A stretch of DNA of 64,000 nt. It comes from Undaria pinnatifida. Taxonomy: Eukaryota > Sar > Phaeophyceae > Laminariales > Alariaceae. The DNA is taken from the NCBI GenBank assembly GCA_012845835.1, contig JABAKD010000021.1, positions 5,022,706-5,086,705 of the forward strand. Reading direction: 5' to 3'. The position numbers were made by a program, and so were the translations under genes. Below are positions 33,910-45,369 of the stretch, piece by piece. Below the pieces are notes generated by a model. It saw nothing but the letters and a program-made list of their open reading frames with translations. It did not search any database and had not been told where the DNA came from. The first letter of the stretch is position 1. Every line of letters starts with the position of its first letter.

Positions 33910-36900
33910 CGTTGCCGTTGCCGTTGTTGGTGTTGGTGTTGGTGTTGGTAGTGTTGGTGTTGGTGGTAGTGGTGGTATTGTTGGTGTCGTTTTGGTGCTG
34001 TTGCTGTTGTTGCTGTTGTTGTTGCTGTTGTTGTTATAGGTGTTGCTGTTGCTGTTGTTGCTGTTGCTGTTATTGCTGCTGCTGGTGCTGCTGGTCTTGC
34101 TGTTGTTGTTGATGCTGTTGTTGTTGTCGTCGTTGTTGCTGTTGCCGTTGTTGTTGTTGTTGTTGTAATCGCCCTCCGACAGCATGGCGTAGATTTCGTT
34201 CCGATATAAATCGAGTATCCGATATTTTACATTACGTGCCTATGATACCCTATTATGGAATTTTCCAGTGAGTTGCCCTTCATTTTCTTGTGGAAGTCAG
34301 TGGTTGGGCGAGGTAGACGGCCAGGCAGAGCGATCTTCAAGCGAAGAACCTCTGGAAAGTTCAGGTGCACCCCTTTAGTTAGTAGCGTGGTTCAAAACGC
34401 TCATATCGCCCCCCGCCCCCCCCCCTCCCCGGCTCTCCCTTCCCAACGCGTCGTGCCATCCTCGTGCACGCGGCACGATTCTGCGGCTTTGAAATAGGTG
34501 CTCCTGATGGAGCGCATGTACATGCGCAGGGAGATGTACCTGTCAATAATGATGGATCGTGGGTCTCAGGTTAGTCGTGTTCGCCTCGCGATGATGGGCG
34601 TGCTTTAGGACTTGTTGTTGATGCGTACTCCGACAGAGGTATAATTAAATAGCTCGTTTTGGTCTAAACGTTTCTGACTGAGGCTCGTCAAGTGAAAGTC
34701 AGTCAAATGACAATTTGCCTTGTATGGTCGGAAATCATTTTTTTTTTTCAGCATTGGTCACCATAGTCGTAAGCGATGGCATTGTACATCGGGGTAGGCG
34801 TACATTGTTCCTCGAAGATTAGGTGGCCCAAACACAGCGATTCGTTCGGACGAGTAAATGCCGACTCTGTCTGTCTCTCACCCCGTGCCCCCCCCTGCGG
34901 GTGGTAAAAAATTGGTGTCTGGTCGATGGAAAACCGACGTGCTCCGCCCCGGCATTGTACAGTAGGGATGCGAAGGTCTATGGTCTGACAGACCACGGTC
35001 ATGCATGGCAATGAGTATCCTCCCCCGCCCCTGCCCCTCTCCCCTTCTTTCTAACGCCTCATTTTCTTTCTCCTGTTCGACAATTTAGGGTCCCGTCATC
35101 GTGGCGTGTCCGGACGGAGGTACCTCTATCGAAGACCTGGCGGAGTCTAACCCAGAGCTCATTCTCAAGGTACGGTACGGTTTGCACGGGAAATTTCGAT
35201 GTATCGTATCCAACACGTTGGAGAAAGGCGTGATATAATCTCTCACGGGGCCTCCAGAGAGAAGATATATGTACACACATGTGCGTATGGAGGCGGTTGG
35301 AGGTTTGGATTGTAGGGGACGGGAGGGGGGGTGGGGGAGATGAAGTGACGGTGCTCTTTTTCTGGGTGGGTGAAGGCGTTGCGTGTTCTGTTGTATTGAT
35401 AGTGGTGGTTGTCGTCGTGTTCAATGTGTCTGTTGTGGACGTGCGGTGGAGAGAGGTCCGGCGGTGGCGTCGTTACTGGTAGCGGCTGCCCTGCCTCCTT
35501 GCCTGCCTTCACTCCACACACCCGTTGCGGGGGCTACAAGTGCTTGTTTTTTCAGTTGACGTTATTTTGCATTAACACGGTATTGTACTTGGTAAAGGCT
35601 AACTCGTTGGGTTTTTTTTTGGATCGTCGTTGGTAGGATGAGTTGCACGGACGCTTTTATTCCCTTCCGTTGTAACATTGCACTCCCGTCGTTTCAGGGA
35701 CGAGATGCTTGAAATTGGAATCGTCCACCTTCCAGTGATAAGTCGTGCCCTGGGTACTGTGTGGGGTACTGCTGTAACGCGTTGCGGAATTTGTTGTTGC
35801 TAACATGCTGCCGAAAACGTTTTTTTTCTTTTTTTCATCGGTTGGCAGGAGGAGGTGGACATGATGGCGGGACTAACCGACGCCCAGGCGGGCAAGATCG
35901 CCAAGCACCTCAAGCTTGCGGAGAGCGGGCCGTCGTACGAGGCGGTGAGGAAACTCAAACACTTGGAATCTAACCCTTGCGGTGGAACAAGATGTTTCTG
36001 ACTCATGAAACTTTGTGAAAATGGGCGATCGATGTAGTACGTAGCTTGCAAAGATGAGTATCGACCCTGAATTCGTCGAACTCACAGCTGACGTCGTTAG
36101 AATATTTGTTTAAGATGTTATCAGCCTTTGCGCGGCAATAAGATCATGTAGATATTGCGGTAGAACAAGAAAATGTGAACCTTGCGGTGATGACGCTGCA
36201 ACGCTGGCTGGCTTCGGAGGCATCGGTCTGCTTGTGATGGGCACCTACGTGATTTCAACGTCGCAGGTCGCACTACACGCTGTCGTAGTATCGCAGCGCA
36301 GTGGCGCTGTGTCGTGGTACACCATCGCAATGTCGCAGGGCTCTTGAGTACGATGGTTGCGGCGCTTGTAGAGCGTTGCTGATAGTGTGGTTGCCGAATC
36401 CCCTTTCTCCGCTTTTGAGACGAGGCATTTTTGCCTTTTCCGCCTGGATGCGGTATTGGGTGTGTGCCAGGCCGTGCGATGGTTCGGGCTGTTTGTAACC
36501 GCGGCAGTCTTTTTCTGGCCTATCGCTCTGCACACGGAGACTACGTGCGCGGATACGGTAGCCCTTTTGTAAGGGAGTAATTCCTACCACAGCGGAAATA
36601 TTGGACTCCTTTTGTCCTTTGTTTAAGGAGCAAGTCCTGCCAGCATTCATGGTGTTACGTTTTTGTCCGCGTTGGTTCGTGTCGCGCTTCGTAAAAAACC
36701 GCTCAATCGTTTTGCTTTGAACTGTGATTTTTCTGAATTTGGGGGTGGTAAGCACCTGCGAATGACTCCCTTTTGTAAGCCGTCCGCGTGTCCTGTCCCC
36801 CCCTATGCTTCACATGCCCCGGCGCTGTCCGCTCCTCTGTGCGCACTTGTTTGGATTCTTGCGGGGTTGGGGGGTGTACAGGGCAAGACGCTTTTGAAGA

Positions 36901-39900
36901 ACATGTACGCGATGTTCGTGGAGAGGGACTGCACCCTGGTTGAGATCAACCCACTTGCGGAGACGCCAGAGGGAAGAGGTGCTTTCGGTTGTTTTTTTTG
37001 CTCGAACCAATTTTGTTGGTCGTGATGGCTGGGAGGCGGGTGGTGGTGTTGTGGTGGTGGTTGTGGTGGGTGTTGTTATTGTTGGTGGTGGTGGTGGTGG
37101 TGGTGGTGGTGGTGGTGGTGGTGGTGGTGGTGGTCGTTGTGGTGGTGGCGGTGGTGGTTGTGGTGGCAGTGGTTTTGTGTGTTGGGTGTTGGTGCTGGTG
37201 TTGATGTTGGTGTTGGCGTCGATGGTGGTTGTGGTGATATTGTGGTCGACGCTGCTCGTGCTTTGCAGGTGTTTACCCTTCTTCTGCTGCTGGTGATGTG
37301 GCTGGTGCTTTTTCTCGTGCTGTTAGTGGTGGTGCTGCTAATACTGATGCCGCTGTTGACGTGGATGTTATTGTCGCTGCGGATGTTGATGTTGATACCG
37401 ATGGGAAGCTTAGAACGATCAAAACCCAATGCTTGCTTGTAGCCGTAGTCTGCCTCCTGGTAGACTGAACTCAGTTATGGCTTGTTTTCATCACGACGCC
37501 GAGTGTTCGCCGTAGCCCTGTGCCGTGTGACTTGTCTTGTCTGGCTTCTGTGTGTTCACAGTAGCGCTGGGCCGTGCGACCGCGCCTGCTGTTGGCGCTT
37601 CAGCCCTGTGCTAAGTGGCTTGTTTTTGTCGAGGTATTGCGTGTTTTCCGCATCCCTGTGCCATGTAACTTGTATGTGTGAAGGGGCCGTGCGTCTGCGA
37701 TGACCTTGTGTCGTATATATATATGTATAACTTCGCTTGCTGCATGCGCTGTATGATGTATGTGTTTGCAACTTATGACGCGCGACGCCAAGCGTAACGG
37801 CGACGACAACCCGGAGCAGTGATGGGTGATCTCCGCATGCCTTGTGTGATCTCTGTTGGGGCTGTATGATTTCCGCTTGCTTGCTATATGCGCTGTATCA
37901 TCTCCGTTTACTTGCTTCATGTTTACTTGCTTCATGTGTTGAATAATGATCTCCGTGTTTGCAAGTGATGGCGTGCGACGCGAAGCTAAACTTCGACGAT
38001 AACGCGGAGTGGCGGCAGCCGGAGACCTTCAAGTTCCGGGATTACACCCAGGAGGACGCAAGGGAGGTAAGAGGAATGAAGTATTGGCGGGCAGGTGGTA
38101 ACACAGCAGGAGAACCCTGTTTGTTTTGCCCTTTGCTCTTATTCGCCGAGTCTCTGCTTTTGTGTCGATGACCTTGGGGTATGGTTAAGCTGGTTGGTCT
38201 TCCACTGGCTCCCGTCGAGTCTCGGTAGGTGATAACGAGTTTGCCTTTTTCTACGGGATGCCAAACGACATCACTGCACAACCATGTGTGTACTACTTCG
38301 CCTCCCCCGATTTTCGTTCTTGTTAGTTGACATTTCTGAGCCTTTGTGGGCAGCATCAAATCACCAAATTGTTTGCACAAAAAAAAACATGATAATTTCG
38401 TGCTTTTGATTGTTCTAGGTACTAGGTGTGTGCTTGTAGCCATAGCTTAAAAACCGTACTACAGTAATAACAAAATTACAAGCTTCCTCTTCGGGATGTT
38501 GTTGGCTTGAAATCCGGGGGGGTGTCTTAAGTCGAAAACGGTGACAAAACTCTTGTAAAAACCAAAGGGAAAGAAATAAGCCACCGCCCTTGTAGCCAGG
38601 CAAGTAACACCGACCACAGCCCAAACGATTTTACACAGTTTAGTCTCGTACCCATGGTTCTTGTTCTACTGTAGCCGTCACAACATGCCCTTTGGAGCCC
38701 CGAAATCCCTCCCTGCACTAAATTCATGTAAATTAGTAAATAAAGGGATTTCCAGTTGCAAAGGCGTTAAAAGGCACGGCACGGCACGTGTTTGAACCTC
38801 TCCTGCTTTTTTTTTAACTTGTCTCCTGCGCACAGGTGGAAGCGGCGAAGTACGACCTGAACTACATTGGCCTCAGCGGCAACATTGGCTGCATGGGTAA
38901 GGAACGTTGTTGTTATTAGAGTGTTTGCGAATAACGTCCTTCGTATAGAAAAAACTTACAATCCCCCCCCCCCGAAGGTAGGATGTGCGGTACTTTTCTG
39001 AAAAAAAAGGATAAATAGTACTTTAGCGAAGGTAATTTTTGACATTTTTTTGCGTTACTTTTTCGGCTCTCCGCTTCATTGACCTACAACACACCGAGCA
39101 TGTTTCCAACGCAGTTCCAATCACTGTTCACGGAGCATCTTCCTTGCCCGGCACGCACCACCAGCAGCTGCCTGCTGACTGTACCCACAGTGCTGCATCG
39201 ACACATCACAGGAGCCGTTGAAAGCACACAGATTCGAGAGGTGTAGCTAGAGTATGACGCGGATGGGCGGTGTTGGGATGTGCCAACGGGCCGCTGTTAC
39301 GACGGTGCGCTCTCGCCAGCTTGGTGTCGTGGAGGATGCGTCGGCTACTCGTACTCGTGCTCGTGTGCTATGCTTGTATCATAGACCGAGACACCAGGAC
39401 ATAGCTCGTGTATCATTTTAATTCCACCACACCGTCACAGCAGCAACAGCAGCAGCGGCATCGGCGGCGGCGGCGCGGTGTCAGGCCGCTGCGGTCCAAG
39501 TGCCGGGCGCCGGGCGTGCTCGGAGCGGAGCGCGCCTGCGCGGTGGCGGTGTACGCTGAGGGCAGCAGCAGCGGTACACGGCGAGAAGAATGCAAGCCGG
39601 GGTCCCAAAATTGAAAACAGAACAAATAGAAGCTGTTGCTGCTGCCGGTGCTAGTGCTGGTGCCTCTTGTTTTTGTTGCTGAAGCGGATGCTGCCGCTTG
39701 CTGCCGCTAACTGTGCTGCTGCTGGCTGTGGTGGGATAGTGGCGGCGGCACTGCGGTGAACCCTACCGCCTCCGCTCTTGCTTGGCTGCCGTCGCTACCC
39801 CGTACCTGGTACGCTGCTTTTTAGCTCTCTTTTTTGTGCTTCTATCCTTTTTTTTTCTTTTTGCCTTGTTGCTGCACACCCCCACTTCCCCACTCAATTT

Positions 39901-42900
39901 GGAAGCGTCGCCTGCAGGAGTTTTAGTTCCAATGCAAACACACCTAATCATGATGGGAGATGGGAAAGGAATTCACGTTTTTTTGAGAGAAGGGAAGTAC
40001 TTTTCCGAAGAACGTTTTTTCGCAAACACTCCAGTGTATGAAAGAAGCATGACCCGAAAAGATGAGATACACCCCTAGTTGTGTAAATAACCTATATACT
40101 CCTACTTAATACAATTCGAAGTACTACTATTAACAAGTAGTATGCCGGTATACCTGGTAACAGGCCCCAACCCGATTACGTAGAAACTTTAAGCCCGTAA
40201 TGTAGCCGGAAAATCTGGCATAGGGGGTAGGATCAGGATGTTGTTTTATAGCCCGGATTTGTTTCAACGACCAAGAGTTGACTGGTAGCTCGGAATTATA
40301 TGTAGCAAGTGGCACTTACTTTGCGTATGGTACAATGGGGGTCAACATGTTTTTTTGCATTGGCGAGGCTTCTCAAGTAGCGTTCAAGTTGTGATGTTGA
40401 AGCTTGATTTGTTCTTGACCTCAATTTTTTTCTGCTCGCGGTATCCATTACGAGGCATCTGGATTATTGCGTGGGATGATGTATGTAAATCGGGGAATCA
40501 GTTTTTATGTTTTATAGTTTTAGGTGGCCGACCAAAATTTTCAACGAAACCAAAACGTCGGATTTTTTTCCGGACAAAGGTGTGTGGGTGGGATTGGGGC
40601 TTGAGGTCGGGGCTTATAGGGTTAGGGTCTACAGTAGTGTTTTGGGCAGTTTTTGATGTTTCCCTTCTCGTAATGCTGGAAGCACACGTGGGCCAAACCA
40701 ACTTCCTCGATTTCCATTCTTTGTCCTACTTAATCCAGAATTGCGGCAAAGGCGACCTTTGCTGCGATTCTGGATTAAGTAGGACAAAGTATGGAAATCG
40801 GGAAATATTTCGACGTGTTCGTCCGGTTCATTATCTAGGATACGAGTATGGGAATCGGGGAATATTTCGCGGCCTCAGAGAAATTGGGTGAACCGACACC
40901 CTTCGTAATAAAAATTATGTTATAAATATAAGATGGCTAAAATAGCACACAACTAGTTGAGAAAAAATAAGAATAACAAAACAAACAATTTCTCTAATAC
41001 AAGTAACCTCTACAGTCGTTGGAAGCATGCGTCAATTGTAACCCCAAATCTTTTTTTTTTGGCTTTGTGGACAAGTGAACGGAGCCGGTCTGGCGATGTC
41101 GACGATGGACATCATCAAGCTCAAGGGAGGCGACCCGGCCAACTTCCTGGACGTGGGGGGAGGTGCGACGGAGCAGCAAGTGCAAAAGGCCTTTGAGCTT
41201 CTCAACGCCGACCCGAAGGTAAACGACGGCCGGTTACTAGCAAAGTGTGTTATTTATATACATACAGTATAGCTGCAGCACTCGGGGAAATTTGGGGTTT
41301 AGTTTTGAACGACACACAACTAGATTAGAATTGCTATTTGCTGTAAATTGAGCAGGGCACACCCTGCTGCTTGATTTGTTATGGTGTGCGGGCACTGTAT
41401 CTGTTGTTGGTGTTGCCGAGGCCGCGTGTTTCTGTGCTTGCTGGTGGTGTTGCCGGTGGTGCTGCCGTTCCAGCTTGTCTTTTGTTCGTGTTTGTCGTGA
41501 TGGTGACAAAATTCGACCGCTGCGTTGGTGTGGTCGTTTGAGTCCGTATCCGCGTGAAGATGTGCTTGATCCGCGTCCATTAGCGCACTAATCTAGGTGG
41601 CGACTACCTCATTGCTATAATCTCGCCGAACGCGGAGTCATTACTTACCCTCGTATCCTCAATCAATTATAAGTTGATGGGTATTCCCTTATGTACAGGT
41701 AGTAGTTTCTAATGTGTTAGTCCCATACCTACCCTTTCAAGTATAACAACGTCTAAGACAGATTACGATCTAGATCATATATATCATCTAGATAAGCTAT
41801 TTATGCAACAAAACTTGTGTCTGGCGTTTTGAGATGCTGTGCAGGATCTGCCCACAAATAGTTCACGTGAAAGATTTTTTATAGATCCAACCCCGAAAAT
41901 ATGTTCTAGATGATGCAGATCGTACGGTTCCCACCCGGTAACAGGAGCTAAGAGCACGCAGATCTTCCATGAAAGATCTAGACCATCAAGGGGGATGGGT
42001 GATCCGTCCGAAGTTTGATTCACTTGTTCCACGTCTGTGGCTCTTGAATGAAGGTGGCGACTATCTTGGTGAACATCTTCGGCGGCATCATGAGGTGCGA
42101 CGTAATCGCGACTGGGGTGATCAACGCGGCCAAGAACATCGGGATGAAGAAGCCAATCGTTATCAGGCTGCAGGGCACCAACGTCGAGCAAGCCAACGAG
42201 CTGATCGCCAACTGGTTAGTCGTGTTCGTTCACGATAAATCAGTTAGTTTGGTACTGTTTTGTTTTATTTTGTTTTCACCCTCAAGACACGTGCGACCTC
42301 CGCCCTCTGCTAGTTGTGTCCCTCGCTGTTTTCTTGTTTTGTTTTACCAGTGGTTTTAGTGTTGAATGTCCAGCATGTTTTTTTTTTCACCTCGGCACGT
42401 GGGACCTGCGCCCTTTGCTACATATGATAGGTGTCTCCTTGTTTTTGCTGTCCCTGGCACGCGAGCATTTGCTAAATGTGACATCGTAGTTACCCCCCCT
42501 TTCTTTTTGTTGTAAGGTTTTGCGAGCGCTTCAAGATGGTCATCTCCGTCCCTCCGCCTTATGCGTGCATGATACGAGGTATCACCGTCGTTGTTGCCCC
42601 TCACCGGTGGGGTTGTTACCCCACCCCTTCATATGTGTGTGTGCCTCGCAGTTGTTGCTTTGCGACCAGCGGTTTATTGCTTTTTCATGAGTGTTTTTTT
42701 TTGTTTTTTTCAACCTGCTCCGTGGGACTGCGGCCCTTTGCCTCGTACGTACGTACCTCGCTTTGGTTTGTTTTGTTTTCCCAGCGGTTTCAAGATGATA
42801 ATCTCGAACGACCTGGAAGATGCCGCCGAAAAGGCGGTCGCCGTCGCGGAAATCTACAGCCAAGCAACAAAGGTATAGGCATCTTGGTCCCTTCCCGCCC

Positions 42901-43909
42901 GTTGTTGTTGTTTTTTTCCCCTTTTTCTATGTTCGTGTTTCTCTGTCGGTCTCGCACGAGTTGCGGCCGCAAACCAGCCTTCAATACGCCAAGGGTTTTT
43001 TCAGTATACCCAGGTACTTAATCTGACGGCTATTGAAGGCACCAGCTGCCGAGGGCGCTTTATGGCGTGGGTAAGCGTACTTCGACGCGAGTCGACGAGG
43101 GAAGGAAGTGCTGCATTATTTTCGCGATAAAAAAGAAGGGATCGTACCGCAGAAGGGGGTAGGGGGGAGGCAGGCTTGTTTTGTGACCCCGGGTCTGAGT
43201 TGCGTCTAGGGAGGGAGAAGGAGAGAAAAAAAGGTGCGAAGGTAATAGATGGTAAGAGCAACCTAGAAATAAAAATGGCGACACTCAGGTGTTACCCGGA
43301 TACCCTGTTTGATAGAGTGTATGCACTACCAAGCACACCCTTCGCGCATGTCCGTAGAATATGTTGGCGGTGGAGTAACCTTGAAAAGGCCGTGGCGGTT
43401 GTGGTCGCCGAGATCTACAGTGAAGTGGTCAAGGAACCGCCTCATTACTCCTTGCTCACAACCCTGTCCCTCTTTTCGGCCTTTTTCCCCCCCGTTCGCA
43501 CTATTTTCAATATTTTCCCTCTTTAGGCCCTGTTTTACAGTTTTGTTTTCGTTTTTTTATTTGCCGGTTCGAACGATTTGCAACCTCGCAATTGGCGCTA
43601 AATGCTCGTACAAGCCCGCGGGCAGAGTGGGTAAAGCCCTTCATGTCGGTAAAAACATACTGTAGGTGGGCCAACCAAGCCAGCACATGCGAGGAATATC
43701 GAAACCCCTGGCTTTTAGAGGCCGGAGATGAAATATTTAGAGCCGCCCAGTCAGATTTGATACTGTGATAACTCCAGGCTGGCCCTTGTCACAGCCCCCC
43801 CCCCCCCCCCCCGCCCCCGCCTTCCCTCCCTGTGCGCACCCCCTTCCCTGATTGCTTCTCTTTGCATTAGGTTGGAATCGACGTCGAGCTTCAGGCGGCG
43901 ACCGCATGA
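26626..43909 (+). CDS. sucC: Succinate-CoA ligase beta subunit, mitochondrial
   Basis: Makes succinate + CoA + NTP from succinyl-CoA + NDP + Pi with the alpha subunit, in the TCA cycle (mitochondrial matrix); ADP or GDP use cannot be told. Exons: 26626-26679, 31680-31887, 32464-32563, 33078-33168, 34498-34569, 35089-35169, 35849-35944, 36882-36978, 37966-38066, 38836-38896, 41076-41218, 42054-42214, 42785-42872, 43871-43909 (TGA). All 13 junctions agree in phase and total 1392 bp, 463 aa. Residues 1-30 ([18 protein letters not shown], then [11 protein letters not shown]) form an Arg/Ala/Ser-rich mitochondrial presequence. Motifs in order: [21 protein letters not shown] (ATP-grasp glycine loop); [33 protein letters not shown] and [13 protein letters not shown] (Mg/nucleotide side); [40 protein letters not shown]. 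It looks intact. Extra copies of exons 3 and 13 lie in its introns. Exon 1 is inferred from phase and targeting character. Confidence 0.93.
26680..29400. other. First part of ligase intron 1
   Basis: No second gene recognised. 28390-29090 is AT-rich with several long A/T runs. Open frames on both strands lack family motifs. Confidence 0.45.
29408..29770 (+). repeat. 200-bp tandem duplication in ligase intron 1
   Basis: ACTGTCTCTTAAGCAAGCAG (29408) and ACTGTCTGTCAAGCAAGCTG (29608) start two similar blocks offset by 200 bp, each with a CATCCA(C/T)GCGCACC block and ending in a T-rich TTTTTCTTCC-type tract. The + frame [18 protein letters not shown] against [18 protein letters not shown] looks coding-like, but I do not recognise it. 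Confidence 0.65.
30095..30330 (+). repeat. 154-bp tandem duplication
   Basis: AACGGAATACGG recurs at 30157 and 30310, with GAGCAGGGTCTCTTATGGCAG / TAGCAGGGATCATGGCAGTG-type blocks upstream of each. It lies in ligase intron 1. Confidence 0.55.
30752..30934. mobile_element. MITE, family B, copy 1
   Basis: Left end GATGTGGGTTGACGGCACTC and right end the complement of GATGTCGGTTGATGGTCTAG, 183 bp. The middle holds a run of CCGTCTTGACGGACAG palindromic units and a GACGCCTTGACGGGTC block. It is shared with 57063-57183. Confidence 0.7.
31190..31245 (+). pseudogene. Decayed copy of the ligase exon 2 acceptor
   Basis: CTATCTCCCCCTTTTTCGTG, then a CGAGTGCTAGGGGGTTTGC block, parallels CTATTTCCCCCTTTCGTTTT, then CGAATGCCCAGGCGCTTGC, about 450 bp downstream at the true acceptor (31679). 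Similarity is weak beyond this stretch. Confidence 0.4.
32652..32751 (+). pseudogene. Second, open copy of ligase exon 3 (188 bp downstream)
   Basis: A 100-bp copy of exon 3 (32464-32563), offset by 188 bp. A CAG acceptor is present at 32649-32651. The frame is open in the same phase throughout ([20 protein letters not shown] against [20 protein letters not shown]), and the end reads CTCAA|GCGAGT where the real exon has GTGAGT. The glycine loop has Gly to Arg, and Phe-Asp has become Leu-Asn. Including both exons would break the frame, so it could serve only as a mutually exclusive exon with a GC donor. Otherwise it is a young pseudoexon. Confidence 0.85.
33795..34165 (+). repeat. GTT/GGT/GCT trinucleotide microsatellite
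   Basis: About 370 bp of TTG, TTGGTG and TTGCTG repeats in ligase intron 4. Poly-Val/Cys/Leu (+) and poly-Asn/Thr/Ser (-) frames are artefacts of it. Confidence 0.9.
34570..40707. other. Ligase introns 5 to 10 (part), mostly unassigned
   Basis: No other gene recognised. A (GGT)n run lies at about 37030-37190. 38690-38770 holds one copy of a dispersed repeat (CCCTCC...CACTAA...AAGGGATTTCCAG...AAGGCGTTAA) also seen near 46400, 49850, 53610 and 59730. 39430-39600 is GC-rich with CAG and CGG runs. Confidence 0.45.
37030..37190 (+). repeat. GGT microsatellite in ligase intron 8
   Basis: Uninterrupted GGT units from about 37083 to 37131, with drifted GGT/GTT text on both sides. Confidence 0.9.
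40708..40800. other. 93-nt near-perfect hairpin in ligase intron 10
   Basis: The left arm (40708-40752) and right arm (40756-40800) are 45 nt each, pair with only three mismatches, and are separated by the three bases CGA. Arms start CGATTTCCATTCTTTGTCC; the inner part is GCAAAGG-CGA-CCTTTGC. It could encode a miRNA-like precursor if transcribed with the host intron, or be a snap-back duplication. No transposon ends are seen around it. Confidence 0.8.
42280..42555 (+). pseudogene. Upstream decayed copies of ligase exon 13 junction
   Basis: The block CACGTGGGACCTGCGCCCTTTGC and its relatives precede an acceptor three times: near 42286 (then ttttaccagTGGTTTTAG), near 42396 (then ttgtaagGTTTTGCGAGCG, followed at 42531 by TTCAAGATGGTCATCTCCG), and near 42718 before the true exon 13, which starts CGGTTTCAAGATGATAATC. 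The middle copy still encodes FKMVIS where the exon encodes FKMIIS. Confidence 0.65.
43375..43431 (+). pseudogene. Downstream copy of ligase exon 13, coding-like
   Basis: [19 protein letters not shown] here parallels exon 13's [17 protein letters not shown], 561 bp downstream of it. Across the shared codons most differences are at third positions (GCG/GCC, GTC/GTG, GAA/GAG, AGC/AGT), and one two-codon length change keeps frame. The GT donor after AAG is lost (GAACCG). The frame runs on to a stop at 43526, so it could at most be an alternative last exon. Confidence 0.7.
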
Positions 43910-44840
43910 GACAGTGCTTACCGTCACGAAGGCCTATGGGAGGGCACCGAAACGCCGTTTTTAGCTAATTTTTCAGGAAAATTTCGTTGAGTGAGGGCGG
44001 TGGTAACTTTTGACGTCCGTCGCGGCTTTTGTGGCTCTTCCGTCGCCGCATCTCTTGAAGTTTGCTGTTTTGGGTGGACCCGGGCCCTCTGCTTGTCTGC
44101 GTAGGCGCGGGGCAATGCGTTGAGTTTTATTTGATCTGGAACAGCATATCGCTGCATCGAGCCGCTGGTGCGGGACGGTGTATTGAGCTTGTTCGGTCCG
44201 GAACGGCACATCGCTGGGTTGAGACGCGGCCACTGTGCCGCTGGGCAATGTATTGATTGTTGTAGGTCTGGAACAGCGCATTGCTGCGTTGAGCCTGCTC
44301 GGTGCAAGCACAAGGTTGCACTTTGCTGTAACTGGGCTTGTGCGGTGGGCTCTAATTGCCTTTGTTGTGTCTTGTTTTTCGGGAATTTTGTCATCGGGGC
44401 AGGGAGGGGCAGAGAGTGGGGAGGTGGCGTGCGTTGGGTTTTATGGTATTTCTTTCTCGTGGGTGGAACTGCTTTCTGCTTAAGACATACCGGGTACCGG
44501 TACCCGAAACGCAGGGCGCACTCATTAGAGTATTTATGCTCTGTTGGAAAAAACAACGCGTACCGTGGGCCGGTTCATTTCGCGGAATCGTGGTTCAATT
44601 TGTTCGACCACTGTTTTCACTGGTATCAGGTACCGCGGGCAGCGGTGTCATAATATTATTACTCCCAGCGCTTCTCATCAGGAGTCCCCCCCCCCCCCCC
44701 TTTTTCGTGCTCCCCCGTTTTTCTTCGAAAGGACAGCTTCCGGCTGTAATATTTTGTCTGTCCACCTCGAGGATGACGATTCTCTCCTGCTATGCGTAAG
44801 GCTTGCGATCCTTCAATCTTTTACACTTCACTGAATCTAC
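43910..44840. other. Downstream of the ligase gene
   Basis: 3' flank of the ligase gene with runs of C at about 44688-44700. It holds a three-unit tandem repeat (next entry) and no recognised gene. Confidence 0.45.
44110..44330 (+). repeat. Three-unit tandem repeat, about 67 bp
   Basis: GGCAATG(C/T)(G/A)TTGAGT... then GTCTGGAACAGC(A/G)CAT(C/T)GCTGCGTTGAG-type blocks start near 44111, 44178 and 44246. Confidence 0.65.
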
Positions 44841-44849
44841 CAAGTGTAT

Positions 44850-45360
44850 ACCTCCACACCTTGCCAAGGCGACCCTGCCCCCCGCTTCCCGCCACAAGTG
44901 TACCTACGAAGAATCCGTCCGAAAAAGGTTGTGCACATTGCTGACCTGACCAAGGTGCGTGACGAAGAATATAACGCTTTTCATATCTGGTCAAACTTAC
45001 TGTACTTCAGCGCCGTTGAGTGGCATCGGCCTGATTTTCCCCAGGGGTTGATAGTTTGCTTGAGGATGGAGGCCGCGGCTTGCCGTCGATGTTTTTAGTT
45101 CGATGTTGTCTCTCTACGGGATGGGTCAAGCTTTTAGTTGCCAGCGTGAGTCAAAATATGCCACGCCGCTGCTGCGCCTTGCCACCCATAATCAGTTTTT
45201 GCAGAGTGTCAAGGAGCCGGCCTCTCCGACACGATTCCCCCCGGACTGGTCCAATCCTATCGTTGATATCTCCCCTCCAGCGGAGAAAATCTACCGTCCA
45301 CACGCCATCATTTTTCTCGGGAGAGTTTATTTACTGCTTGGTTCTCCTTCTCTGGCGTAA
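44850..45360 (+). CDS. Possible two-exon fragment of an unidentified gene
   Basis: A first stretch ending at 44954 (VYLRRIRPKKVVHIADLTK, then AAG|gtgcgt) and a second from 45145 after ttgccag (RESKYATPLLRLATHNQF, then DWSNPIVDISPPAEKIYRP) to TAA at 45360 join in phase 0 and read like a natural protein. I do not recognise a family and cannot find the start. It may be a fragment, part of a mobile element, or a gene between the two convergent genes. Confidence 0.25.
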
Positions 45361-45369
45361 AAAACAATC

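Noticed and set aside
33628-34185. Long poly-Asn/Thr and poly-Val/Leu frames
   Set aside because: They are translations of the trinucleotide microsatellite; the same holds for frames at 36940-37442 and 61812-62250.
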